Shown here piece after piece: positions 53,831 to 61,817 of a DNA stretch of 64,000 bases. Numbering within the stretch: position 1 is the stretch's first letter; every line of letters starts with the position of its first letter. The notes under the pieces are model-generated. The model searched no databases. It saw nothing but the letters and a program-made list of their open reading frames with translations, and was not told where the DNA came from. Made by a program: the position numbers and the translations under genes. The stretch is from an uncultured Lachnospiraceae bacterium (GTDB lineage: Bacteria; Bacillota; Clostridia; Lachnospirales; Lachnospiraceae): contig CAMNXA010000005.1 in NCBI GenBank assembly GCA_946566685.1, positions 62,001-126,000 of the forward strand. The letters run 5' to 3'.

Positions 53831-54498
53831 ATGAGCATATTGACAATTTACTTAAGAGATACCCGGTTTTGGAATATAACAAAAAGCAGTTGATAGATGC
53901 TTATGCGGTATTGGAAGAGTGCTATGAAAATCAGGGGAAATTGTTGGTTGCAGGAAATGGTGGGAGTGCCTCTGATGCAGACCATATTGTGGGAGAACTG
54001 ATGAAGGGTTTTTATCTTCCAAGAACAATCGAGAATGAATTGTCTGACAGAATGAAGGCCATAGATTATCGGTTAGGGAAGGAGTTGGCTGGAAAACTGC
54101 AGCGTGGACTTCCTGCAATTGCATTGAGCAATCATAACAGTTTGAATACGGCGGTTTTAAATGATATAGATGGAAATATATGTTTTGCGCAGCAAATATT
54201 AGGATATGGCGTAAAAGGTGATTCTTTTCTTGGAATATCAACATCGGGTAATTCCAAGAACATTCTGTTTTCGGCAATTGTTGCGAAAGCCAAAGGATTA
54301 AAGGTGATTGGACTTACAGGAAAAGGAGGCGGGGGTCTTTCGGAGTTTGCAGATGTTTTAATAGATGTGGCGGAGGAAGAATCATATAAAACGCAGGAAC
54401 TCCATTTGCCGATTTATCATTGCCTATGTTTGGCGCTGGAAGATAGATTTTTTGGAGATGATAAAAGTGAATGCTGTGTCAGAAAGAAAAAGCGATAA
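53818..54498 (+). CDS. gmhA: Sedoheptulose 7-phosphate isomerase
   Basis: SIS-domain isomerase turning sedoheptulose 7-phosphate into D-glycero-D-manno-heptose 7-phosphate, the first step of heptose synthesis. GNGGSASDADHIVGELMKGF (about residues 47-66) and GISTSGNSKNI (about 141-151) are the phosphate-binding loops of GmhA. 226 aa, slightly longer than the classic form. GTG 53818 has GGGAGG 8 nt upstream and overlaps the fused gene before it. Confidence 0.93.
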   Translation: MASVDEHIDNLLKRYPVLEYNKKQLIDAYAVLEECYENQGKLLVAGNGGSASDADHIVGELMKGFYLPRTIENELSDRMKAIDYRLGKELAGKLQRGLPAIALSNHNSLNTAVLNDIDGNICFAQQILGYGVKGDSFLGISTSGNSKNILFSAIVAKAKGLKVIGLTGKGGGGLSEFADVLIDVAEEESYKTQELHLPIYHCLCLALEDRFFGDDKSECCVRKKKR

Positions 54499-55804
54499 CT
54501 TTATAATGATTTTTATTTTGGGAATTTATCCGTTCATTCCGTCACGATATGCGGTAGGGAGTGTGACACTGCAGAGTTTGTCCCTTTTCTGTATTATAGC
54601 GTTTGACATTATTTTGCATTTTATGCAGAGGAGAAAATATCAGTGGCATTTGCCGGGTACGCATAATATGATGGGAATTGCGGTTTGTACATTGGCTGTA
54701 GGTGTAGGTTTTTCTCTCATACAAAAGATGTTACAAGACAATGAACTGGGATATATTTCTTTTGACGGAGAGGTTTTTTTGCTTGCATTGATAGGGGCGT
54801 TTATTTTATTGGGTTCTGGTACGAAATTTCATTCCTGTTACTTTGATTATATAATTTATGCGGGACTTTTGCTGTCAGGAATATACCTCTATTTTTATCT
54901 ATTTGGTATTGAATCGGGCAACTTGATGGAGTTGCCTTTACAGGGGGATGAAGATATTGCTTCTTACATGGTGCTGCTTGGGACAACAAATGTTCTACAG
55001 TACTGTGAATCTCGGGGACGATATAAATCCTTTTTTTATGCCAGTGCTGCATTTATAAGCTTCTTTCTACTATTTTTAACACAAAGTGTGTCAAGAATAG
55101 GAATCATGATTTTGATGTTTATAGCAGTCCCTATATTGTTTCGTTCAACGGTGGAACTTGTAAAGCGGGATATGCAGATGCTTTTTCTTTATCTGTTCTT
55201 ATTAAGTAATATGTCTTTGATAGCGGAATATTCGAATTTTATGTCCGAGGATTTTTCGTACAGTTTACAAAATAGTGTATATTTGGAAATGGTTATGGCA
55301 GCAGGAGGAATCCTATTTTTACATTATTGGCAGCGAATACCGGAAGGTGTGGATACCAAGCGGCTTGTGCTAAGATGTATGCGAAAAGGGTATCGGATAT
55401 TGTTTGGAGGGTTATTTTTTTTAGCACTCGCAGTGGTTACAGGAGATGTAGAAGGAAAATTTACGAATAGATTTGGAGTCTTGGGGGATTTGTATGAAAG
55501 AACTAAAATGTGGGGAGTTCTGCTTCTTGTGTTTACTATGTCAATTTCGACAGAACGGCTTAGAAAAAATTATCATCCGGATAAACCTGAAACAGTAAAA
55601 TTAATTATTTTGTCGGTTGTTTTTATGGTTCAGTTGTTTTTGGGTGATCCTGTACCGCAGACATATCCAATATACATAGCTTTGATGCTCTGTGCCTTAT
55701 ATAGTAAAGAGGAACGCCGGAAAATTTACAGTATCAAAATCAAGAAATGTGGTGAAGAGCATTTAAAATGCAGGTATGAAAAAAATCACAATCATATTAA
55801 GTAA
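54467..55804 (+). CDS. Wzy-like polysaccharide polymerase (predicted)
   Basis: 445 aa with ten or more transmembrane segments and one larger extracytoplasmic loop, the general appearance of O-antigen polymerase/ligase proteins. Sequence motifs in this family are weak, so the call rests on topology and on its place in a cluster with Wzx. GTG 54467 is chosen because GGAGA lies 8 nt upstream; it overlaps gmhA by 32 nt. The C-terminus is basic (KIKKCGEEHLKCRYEKNH). Confidence 0.68.
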   Translation: MNAVSERKSDNFIMIFILGIYPFIPSRYAVGSVTLQSLSLFCIIAFDIILHFMQRRKYQWHLPGTHNMMGIAVCTLAVGVGFSLIQKMLQDNELGYISFDGEVFLLALIGAFILLGSGTKFHSCYFDYIIYAGLLLSGIYLYFYLFGIESGNLMELPLQGDEDIASYMVLLGTTNVLQYCESRGRYKSFFYASAAFISFFLLFLTQSVSRIGIMILMFIAVPILFRSTVELVKRDMQMLFLYLFLLSNMSLIAEYSNFMSEDFSYSLQNSVYLEMVMAAGGILFLHYWQRIPEGVDTKRLVLRCMRKGYRILFGGLFFLALAVVTGDVEGKFTNRFGVLGDLYERTKMWGVLLLVFTMSISTERLRKNYHPDKPETVKLIILSVVFMVQLFLGDPVPQTYPIYIALMLCALYSKEERRKIYSIKIKKCGEEHLKCRYEKNHNHIK

Positions 55805-55829
55805 GAATAAAACTGGGAGGAAAAGGAAT

Positions 55830-56237
55830 ATGAAAAGGAATGAAAGTATGAGGAAAAGGATTTTAGGGAAATGTGTATTATATGGTTATCTCATATCAAT
55901 GATACTTTCCGTGCCGTTTATGGTACAAGCAAAAGAGATACAGCCAGTCAGCAAGGTTGTGTCACTATCGAACAGTCAGTATACAGAATTGTCTTTAACA
56001 CAGATACAGCAGATTCAAGATAGTACAGCACTGGATGCAGAGTTTGCAGAATTGGAAGAAGAAAGTGTTCTGATTGTGGAGGAAGTAGAGCGACAGCGAG
56101 CAGAGGCGAGACGATCTAAGATATGGGGAGCAATAATCATAGTGCTTGTTATGTGTATTTTTAGTATCGGTATTGTATCAACTAATAAGGATAAGAAGAA
56201 TACAGGTCATACTCGTAAGAAATCTTCGTCAATGTAA
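55830..56237 (+). CDS. Small exported protein with C-terminal membrane anchor, unknown
   Basis: 135 aa: signal peptide (about 1-33, ending VQAKE), a short helical, Gln/Glu-rich extracellular part, and one C-terminal transmembrane helix (KIWGAIIIVLVMCIFSIG) followed by a Lys-rich cytoplasmic tail. ATG 55830 follows GGGAGGAAAAGG. Last gene of the island. Could be a small membrane partner of the glycan machinery or a quality-control/anchor protein; I do not recognise it. Confidence 0.7.
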   Translation: MKRNESMRKRILGKCVLYGYLISMILSVPFMVQAKEIQPVSKVVSLSNSQYTELSLTQIQQIQDSTALDAEFAELEEESVLIVEEVERQRAEARRSKIWGAIIIVLVMCIFSIGIVSTNKDKKNTGHTRKKSSSM

Positions 56238-56245
56238 TTTAATAT

Positions 56246-56287
56246 ATGATAAAATTTTGACAGGCAGGCTCGGGAAGAGTATGTCTG
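56246..56287 (+). repeat. Right copy of the island-flanking element
   Basis: Same orientation as 37756-37795; both begin ATGATAAA and share ACAGGCAGGC and GAAGAGT-x-TGTCTG, 24 of 28 bases in the core. Here the hairpin is weaker (CAGGCA/TGTCTG) and lacks the T-run, so terminator function alone does not explain it well. Confidence 0.6.
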
Positions 56288-56463
56288 ATTCATCTTTTAC
56301 TTGACGCCACCCTCTCTGTCCCCTACACTCGAAGTTAAGGAAATATTTTTTGCCAAATAAGGCATCTGTCCTGAAAGGGTTTTCGCTTACTGATGGTTCG
56401 GGGTATAAATTATCCGGCGTGAATAGTAACGAAAAATTTTTCAGGGAAATTTGTTTTTTGGCA

Positions 56464-56492
56464 TTGTACTTTTTCCTGCTTTTGCGTATAAT
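56464..56492 (+). promoter_or_regulatory. Strong promoter of the candidate antitoxin RNA
   Basis: TTGTAC (56464-56469) and TATAAT (56487-56492) with a 17-nt spacer. Transcription is expected to start near 56499, only about 42 nt before a terminator, so the main product would be a short RNA. Confidence 0.75.
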
Positions 56493-56498
56493 ATAGTT

Positions 56499-56540
56499 GC
56501 AGGACGCTTTACAGCGTGCGGCAGAGAAACATTGTTTATC
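56499..56540 (+). ncRNA. Candidate type III antitoxin RNA (single unit)
   Basis: The short transcript between promoter and terminator contains a small hairpin, ACGCTttacAGCGT (56507-56520 approx.), and single-stranded A-rich sequence. Type III antitoxins are normally two or more tandem repeats of about 34-45 nt; here only one unit length is present and no tandem repeat is visible, which weakens the case. Boundaries are inferred. Confidence 0.4.
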
Positions 56541-56570
56541 AGCCTCCGGTGCGAGCCGGAGGCTTTCTTT
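56541..56570 (+). terminator. Rho-independent terminator between RNA and toxin-like gene
   Basis: Perfect 9-bp GC-rich stem AGCCTCCGG/CCGGAGGCT with a 6-nt loop and TTCTTT tail. In type III toxin-antitoxin loci a terminator in this place sets the excess of RNA antitoxin over toxin mRNA. Confidence 0.85.
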
Positions 56571-56606
56571 GACAAAACATCTTTTGACGGATGAAGAGGT
56601 ACTGTT

Positions 56607-57029
56607 ATGATTGAGCGCGGGTTATATTATGCAACCGCTGATTTTGCACAGATGATAAAAAATAACGGCGGCACATGGAGTGATACCAAGCACCGCCCCA
56701 TTGTCTGCCTTATCAAAGCCAAAGAGCATGACGGGCTGTATTGGGCCATCCCAATGGGAAAACTGAACCACCGTGATGACGCAGGACAGAAACGTCTTGA
56801 TTCTTATTTGAACCTTCCCGAAAGGGATATACGCTCTTGTTATTACCACATCGGGCGGACTTCCTCACAATCCATTTTCTTTATCAGCGATGCCATACCC
56901 ATCACGGATAAATACATAGACGGAATCCATGTCGGAGGCGATAACCAGCACTACATTATCAAAAACAGGAAGCTGATCTCCGAATTGGAGCAGGAACTCG
57001 AAGCGGAAAAACAGCCCACGGATACATAG
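56607..57029 (+). CDS. Candidate type III toxin (ToxN/CptN-like endoribonuclease)
   Basis: 140 aa, soluble. The block RPIVCLIKAKEHDGLYWAIPMG (about 29-50), with a YW-x-IP core, then a helical-basic stretch and SIFFISDAIPI (about 90-100), recalls the compact beta-barrel of ToxN/AbiQ/CptN RNases, whose members share little sequence. The call leans on locus structure: strong promoter, short RNA, terminator, then this gene 37 nt later. ATG behind GAAGAGG. Alternatives are another MazF-like or phage-defence protein. Sits directly at the edge of the glycan island. Confidence 0.48.
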   Translation: MIERGLYYATADFAQMIKNNGGTWSDTKHRPIVCLIKAKEHDGLYWAIPMGKLNHRDDAGQKRLDSYLNLPERDIRSCYYHIGRTSSQSIFFISDAIPITDKYIDGIHVGGDNQHYIIKNRKLISELEQELEAEKQPTDT

Positions 57030-57088
57030 CAGGGCGGCTAAAAGGCATCCATTGCGGCCTGATTGCCAAGTATAGCGTATAGGTATGT

Positions 57089-57116
57089 TTGTCTCCGGGC
57101 TGGGGGATTTCATAAT
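57089..57116 (+). promoter_or_regulatory. Possible promoter of the lipoprotein hydrolase gene
   Basis: TTGTCT (57089-57094) and CATAAT (57111-57116) with a 16-nt spacer, about 20 nt before the gene. The short leader leaves room for GCGGAGG. Confidence 0.35.
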
Positions 57117-57136
57117 ACGGGATTGCGGAGGTATGC

Positions 57137-57988
57137 ATGAAAAAAACATGGCGGTTTTGGGCGATTATCGTGATACTGCTTTTTATCATATCCGGGTGTG
57201 CCGGGGAGACAGATTCGCGGCCGAAGGAGACAGCCGCGCAAGACTGGGTGCTTAAGGTAACCTTTCTGGATACCGGAAAGTCAGACTGCATCATCATGGA
57301 AATGGGAGATTTTGTAGTGGTCAACGATACGGCGGACGCCGATGATGCGGCGGCCATCTGCGCCTTTTTGGATGAACGGGGCGTGGAGCGGATTGAATAT
57401 TTGATCTTAAGCCATTTTGATAAGGATCATATCGGTAGTGCGGCGGCGCTTCTGTCGAAATATGAGGTGGGCTGTGTGCTGATGCCGGATCATGAGGAGG
57501 ATTCAGAGCCCTACCTTATGCTGACACAGGCCCTCGCACAGACTGAGGCAGAAGAGAGACGGCTTGTGGAGGATTACAGTTTTACTTTGGCAGGCATTAC
57601 TTTTACTGTGGATGCGCCGGAAGAAGATTTTTATGACGATGATAATAATTATTCCCTGATCACTACGGTATCCTGCGGGGAGACGCGGTTTTTGCTGATG
57701 GGAGATGCGCTGAAAAAGCGGACGGGGGAATTTTTGGATTCTGATGCCGGGGAAGAGCGGTATGATCTGATCAAAATGCCGCACCACGGGGATTATAATA
57801 AGAAACTGCCGGAACTGTTTGCCCTTGCCCGGCCGGAATATGTGATTCTGACGGCGGGGGAGGAGCGGGTCAGGGTGGATGACAAGACCATCGAACTTTT
57901 GGGACAGTCCGGCAGTCAGGTGTTTTATACGGACGAAGGAACCGTCACGGCCCTGTCGGATGGCAGAACCGTGAGGGTGATGCAGTGA
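57137..57988 (+). CDS. ComEC-like metallo-beta-lactamase-fold lipoprotein
   Basis: 283 aa. The signal sequence ends in a lipobox, FIISGCAGE, so Cys near residue 22 is probably lipidated. The hydrolase domain shows LDTGKSDCIIMEMGD, the metal-binding LSHFDKDHIGSAAAL (H-x-D-x-D-H, about 94-108), LLMGDAL and KMPHHGDYNK, like the soluble domain of ComEC/Rec2 proteins. Such proteins are putative nucleases or phosphodiesterases at the cell surface. Converges with rqcH, 16 nt between stop codons. Confidence 0.88.
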   Translation: MKKTWRFWAIIVILLFIISGCAGETDSRPKETAAQDWVLKVTFLDTGKSDCIIMEMGDFVVVNDTADADDAAAICAFLDERGVERIEYLILSHFDKDHIGSAAALLSKYEVGCVLMPDHEEDSEPYLMLTQALAQTEAEERRLVEDYSFTLAGITFTVDAPEEDFYDDDNNYSLITTVSCGETRFLLMGDALKKRTGEFLDSDAGEERYDLIKMPHHGDYNKKLPELFALARPEYVILTAGEERVRVDDKTIELLGQSGSQVFYTDEGTVTALSDGRTVRVMQ

Positions 57989-58004
57989 AGCGGCCGGGAG
58001 TATG

Positions 58005-59792
58005 TCAGCCAAGTTCTTGCAGTCCTGAAATGTCGGAGTCGATCACCATGGAATAATTGGTGTAGTAGACCACAAAGCCGGGTTTGGCTCCGGCCGGTTT
58101 CTTTACATGTTTTTTCTGGATATAATCAATCTCTACCTTATCCTGCTCACGGCCCTTGGAGTAGTAGGCAGCGAGTTTTGCGGCTTCCTCGAAAGCGCGG
58201 TCGGGGACTTCCTTCCCTTCTGTCTTTAAGATCACATGGGAGCCGGGAATCTGCTTGGCATGAAACCACCAGTCGCCACCGGAAGCAAATTTAAAGGTCA
58301 GGTCATCGTTCTGGTAATTGTTCTTACCCACATACAGATGGAACCCGTCACTGCTGATATAGTGGAAGGGTTTGCTGGTGATCTTCACCTTTTTCGTGCC
58401 GCCCTTGCGGCGGATGTAACCGCTCTCGATCAGTTCTTCCTTAATCTGGACAAGGTCTTCCTCCTGCATGGCGATATCCAGGGCCGCCAGAATGGATTCC
58501 AAATGTTCAATCTCTTGTTTGACTTGTATGGTCAATTCTGACAGGGCTTCATAGGTTCGTTTGAGTTTTCCGTATTTATCAAAATATACCTTGGCATTTT
58601 CCTGGGGAGAAAGCGTTGGATCCAGGGGAATGTCGATCATCTCATTGGTATAGTAGTTGAGCGCTTCCAAAGACTTGGCGCCCGGTTCCACGTTGTATCC
58701 GTAAGTGTTCAGCAGTTCGCCGTAGACTTTGTATTTGTCCTTCTTTTCGGTATCCTGCATCTGTTTCATCTGCAAGTCGTATTTCTTCACATTGCGTTCC
58801 AGGGCGGTCTGCACGATCTTGCGCAGATCTACGGATTTTTGCCGGATACGGGTTATGATATTGCGCTGGGCATAATAGTGCTCCAACAGGGCGCTGATGG
58901 AATCGAAGTGCTCTCCCTGCTTGTCTGCGTAAAGGGTCAGGGGAAGCGCCGCAAATTCAATGGGCTTTCGCCCCTCATAGATGATGACGGGAGCAAATTC
59001 CTGCGCTTTGACACATGACATCATATCGCAGAACACGGTATGGACAGCAGGCAGGGCCGACCCGGCGGGTACAAGGCTTGCGGGCACATCCGCTTTGTCA
59101 TCTGCGGCCAGCACATTGGCGGGCAGATCGGCGTCCACCCCGGCACGGTAACAGATTTCCTGGGCAATCACAGGAGAGAGGCCGGTGTAAGAAGTATACA
59201 GCGCCTTATATAGGGGCATGGGTTTTGCCTGCATCCTGGCCCGGAAAGTATCATAGGACCAAAGGGCATCGTCCAGGGGATCTTCTTTATCCTGTGTTTT
59301 GGGGATAAAATAGGTTCTCCCCGGCAGTACCTCGCGCACGGAACTGATCATACCGGAGATATGTTTGATGCTGTCAATGATCTTATCCTCCATGTCACAG
59401 AAAATAATGTTGCTGTGTTTGCCCATGATCTCCACGATCAGCTTTTTGCGGCAGACATCCCCCAGTTCGTTCAGGTGTTCCAGTTCCAGGTGGATGATAC
59501 GCTCCAGGCCGGGCTGGGTGATGCCTACGATCTTCGCATTCTGCAAATGTTTGCGAAGCAGCATGCAGAATCCCGGCGCAGTCATGGGACTGGGTTTGTT
59601 GGTCTCGGTCAGATAGACCAGAGGGAGGGAGGCATCCGCAGACATAAGAAGCCGGTACTGGGTGCTGTGATTCTTGATGGTCAGGAGCAACTCATCGCTC
59701 TCCGGCTGGGCAATCTTATAAATTCGTCCGCCTAAAAGGGTTTTATGCAGTTCGCTTGTGATACCTGCTATGGTAATGCCGTCAAAAGCCAT
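58005..59792 (-). CDS. rqcH: Rqc2/RqcH ribosome quality-control factor (NFACT protein)
   Basis: 595 aa on the minus strand. NFACT-N domain from MAFDGITIAGITSELHKTLL, central coiled coils (about 280-440), and the C-terminal NFACT-R domain with GGDWWFHAKQIPGSHVIL (about 505-522). RqcH adds C-terminal alanine tails to nascent chains on stalled 50S subunits; older annotations call it a fibronectin-binding protein. ATG start at 59792. Full length. Confidence 0.95.
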   Translation of the reverse strand: MAFDGITIAGITSELHKTLLGGRIYKIAQPESDELLLTIKNHSTQYRLLMSADASLPLVYLTETNKPSPMTAPGFCMLLRKHLQNAKIVGITQPGLERIIHLELEHLNELGDVCRKKLIVEIMGKHSNIIFCDMEDKIIDSIKHISGMISSVREVLPGRTYFIPKTQDKEDPLDDALWSYDTFRARMQAKPMPLYKALYTSYTGLSPVIAQEICYRAGVDADLPANVLAADDKADVPASLVPAGSALPAVHTVFCDMMSCVKAQEFAPVIIYEGRKPIEFAALPLTLYADKQGEHFDSISALLEHYYAQRNIITRIRQKSVDLRKIVQTALERNVKKYDLQMKQMQDTEKKDKYKVYGELLNTYGYNVEPGAKSLEALNYYTNEMIDIPLDPTLSPQENAKVYFDKYGKLKRTYEALSELTIQVKQEIEHLESILAALDIAMQEEDLVQIKEELIESGYIRRKGGTKKVKITSKPFHYISSDGFHLYVGKNNYQNDDLTFKFASGGDWWFHAKQIPGSHVILKTEGKEVPDRAFEEAAKLAAYYSKGREQDKVEIDYIQKKHVKKPAGAKPGFVVYYTNYSMVIDSDISGLQELG

Positions 59793-59829
59793 GGTCGTTT
59801 CGTCCTTTTCTTATGATATTAGGAAAATT

Positions 59830-59910
59830 TTTCGCGTATCCGAGTCCGCGAAGCGGATCTCGCAATCGAGCTTGCTCGATTTGTTATTCTGCGAAGCAAA
59901 TTACTTTTGT
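59830..59910. repeat. Cluster of small palindromes between rqcH and yicC
   Basis: Three hairpin-forming units follow one another: TCCGCGAAGCGGA, AATCGAGCTTGCTCGATT and TGCGAAGCA, all in the divergent intergenic region of 263 bp. The layout resembles a REP-type extragenic palindromic element; they could also be transcript hairpins of the rqcH leader. No ORF is seen in the region. Confidence 0.55.
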
Positions 59911-59964
59911 TATTGTACAATAAGCGGAGCTATTTTTCAATCGCAGTTGCTTTCGTTCTATTTC

Positions 59965-59993
59965 TTGACTACGACAGCGGATTATTCTATAAT
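59965..59993 (+). promoter_or_regulatory. Strong sigma-A promoter of the yicC operon
   Basis: TTGACT (59965-59970) and TATAAT (59988-59993) with a 17-nt spacer, about 60 nt before yicC. Best promoter match of the window together with the one at 27875. Confidence 0.8.
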
Positions 59994-60055
59994 AAAAAAT
60001 GTACGCGTGGGTCTGTCTGTACGTGTGCCTACAACAGAAAAGGAAGAAAAAGACG

Positions 60056-60934
60056 ATGATAAAGAGCATGACCGGTTTCGGGAGATGTGAGGCGGCGGAA
60101 GGTGAGCGGAAGATCACGGTGGAAATGAAATCCGTCAATCACAGATATTTGGATGTCAATATCAAAATGCCTAAGAAACTCAACTTTTTTGAGGCGGCGA
60201 TCCGCAGTGAGCTCAAGAATTATATCCAGAGAGGCAAGGTAGACATCTTTATCAGCTATGAGGATCTTTCAGAGTCCAATATGTGCGTGAAGTACAATAA
60301 GGATCTGGCGGCAGAGTATATGCGCTATCTTTCGCAGATGGCGGAGGAATTTACACTGGATAACGATATCCGCGTGTCCACGCTTTCCAGATATCCGGAA
60401 GTACTGACCATGGAGGAGCAGACGGTGGATGAGGAAGAACTGTGGCTGTTTTTGGAGAAGGCTGTCAAAGGCGCGGCAGAGGCTTTTGTGGAGACCCGGG
60501 TTAAAGAGGGCGAGAATATCAGGCAGGATCTGGTGGCGAAACTGGATGATATGATGACCCATGTGGATTTCATCGAGGCGCGTTCTCCGCAGATCATCGC
60601 AGAGTACAGGCAGAAACTGAGAGATAAGGTACGGGAACTTCTGGAGGATACGCAGATAGAGGAGAGCAGGCTTTTAACAGAAGTGACGCTCTTTGCAGAC
60701 AAGGTGTGTGTGGATGAGGAACTGGTCCGTCTGCGCAGTCATATTGCCACCACCAGGGAAAATCTGATACAGGGCGGCAGTGTGGGACGCAAACTGGATT
60801 TCCTGGCCCAGGAGATGAACCGTGAGGCCAATACCATTCTCTCGAAAGCGAATGATCTGGAGATTTCCAACCGGGCGATCGAACTGAAGACGGAAATTGA
60901 AAAGGTCAGGGAACAGATTCAGAATATTGAGTAG
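60056..60934 (+). CDS. yicC: YicC family endoribonuclease-like protein
   Basis: 292 aa, the usual family length. Starts IKSMTGFGRCEAAEGE, with EMKSVNHRYLDVNIKMP near 22-38 and the C-terminal GGSVGRKLDFLAQEMNREANT (key part KLDFLAQEMNRE). Family members cleave RNA and act on sRNA turnover in E. coli. ATG 60056 behind AGGAAG; an open frame extends upstream to 59999 but lacks a ribosome-binding site. First gene of a conserved Firmicutes run. Confidence 0.95.
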   Translation: MIKSMTGFGRCEAAEGERKITVEMKSVNHRYLDVNIKMPKKLNFFEAAIRSELKNYIQRGKVDIFISYEDLSESNMCVKYNKDLAAEYMRYLSQMAEEFTLDNDIRVSTLSRYPEVLTMEEQTVDEEELWLFLEKAVKGAAEAFVETRVKEGENIRQDLVAKLDDMMTHVDFIEARSPQIIAEYRQKLRDKVRELLEDTQIEESRLLTEVTLFADKVCVDEELVRLRSHIATTRENLIQGGSVGRKLDFLAQEMNREANTILSKANDLEISNRAIELKTEIEKVREQIQNIE

Positions 60935-60943
60935 AGGTTACAG

Positions 60944-61204
60944 ATGGGCAGACTGATTCATATAGGATTCGGTAATGTGGTCAATACGGGAAAGATTATC
61001 GCCATAGTGAGTCCTGATTCTGCGCCGGTCAAGCGCATGGTGCAGAAAGCAAAGGAGACAGGGATGGCGATCGATGCCACACAGGGACGCAAGACGAAGG
61101 CTGTGCTGGTGATGGAAAACAGCCAGATTGTCCTGTCGGCGCTGCTACCGGAGACCATATCAGGAAGAGCACAGACAGAGGGCGGGCAGACAGATGAAGC
61201 GTAA
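60944..61204 (+). CDS. remA: RemA-like DNA-binding regulator (DUF370)
   Basis: 86 aa. MGRLIHIGFGNVVNTGKIIAI and QGRKTKAVLVMENSQIVLSALLPETI are the defining parts of the family (key parts GFGNVV and GRKTKAVL). In Bacillus, RemA forms rings that bind DNA and activates matrix genes; in Clostridia the gene is found before gmk. ATG behind AGAGG; overlaps gmk by 11 nt. Confidence 0.92.
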   Translation: MGRLIHIGFGNVVNTGKIIAIVSPDSAPVKRMVQKAKETGMAIDATQGRKTKAVLVMENSQIVLSALLPETISGRAQTEGGQTDEA

Positions 61205-61817
61205 GGGAATTTTGGTTGTTGTTTCCGGATTTTCCGGAGCAGGTAAGGGAACTTTGATGAAAAAACTGGTGCAGAAGTATGATAACTATGCGCTGTCCAT
61301 TTCAGCAACCACCAGGAGTCCCAGGCCGGGCGAAATAGATGGCAGGGAGTATTTCTTCGTCACAAGAGATGAGTTTATGCAACGGATCAAGAACGATGCA
61401 TTGATTGAATACGCCTGCTATTGCGATAACTATTATGGGACGCCCAGGGACTATGCTGAAAAGCATCTGGAAGAGGGGCGGGATGTGATTCTGGAGATTG
61501 AGATACAGGGAGCCCTTAAGATTAAGGATAAATATCCGGATGCGCTGCTTTTGTTTGTCATGCCGCCAAGTGCGGCGGAACTGCGGCGCAGATTATCCGG
61601 AAGAGGTACTGAGACGCAGGAAGTGATAGATAAGAGGCTCCAACGTGCCGCTCAGGAGGCGAAGGGAATCGAGGAGTATGATTACATTGTAATCAATGAT
61701 GACATAGATACCTGCGTGGAAGAACTTCATGCAATCATTATCGCGGCACATAATAAGCCGGTGAGGAATGAGGAGTTTATAGAAAAAATGAGAATGGAAC
61801 TGGAAGGAGAAGAATAA
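61194..61817 (+). CDS. gmk: Guanylate kinase
   Basis: Phosphorylates GMP to GDP. The P-loop GFSGAGKGT is at about residues 12-20, followed by the GMP-binding region SISATTRSPRPGEIDGREYFF (key part TTRSPRPGE). 207 aa. ATG 61194 begins at the family N-terminus; the gene ends in TAATG shared with rpoZ. Confidence 0.96.
   Translation: MKRKGILVVVSGFSGAGKGTLMKKLVQKYDNYALSISATTRSPRPGEIDGREYFFVTRDEFMQRIKNDALIEYACYCDNYYGTPRDYAEKHLEEGRDVILEIEIQGALKIKDKYPDALLLFVMPPSAAELRRRLSGRGTETQEVIDKRLQRAAQEAKGIEEYDYIVINDDIDTCVEELHAIIIAAHNKPVRNEEFIEKMRMELEGEE

Larger units (their letters stand above)
56238..56606 (+). other. 369-bp intergenic region: island boundary, promoter and short RNA
   Basis: It holds the right copy of the flanking element (56246-56287), then about 170 bp with no ORF or clear structure apart from a small TTGCC/GGCA hairpin near 56351-56363, then the promoter, RNA and terminator of the candidate toxin-antitoxin locus. 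The unstructured middle may be remnant sequence from recombination. Confidence 0.6.

Noticed and set aside
51529-54498. ADP-heptose (LPS-core type) pathway
   Set aside because: The kinase is HddA-like and no HldE or HldD is present; the set matches the GDP-heptose route instead.
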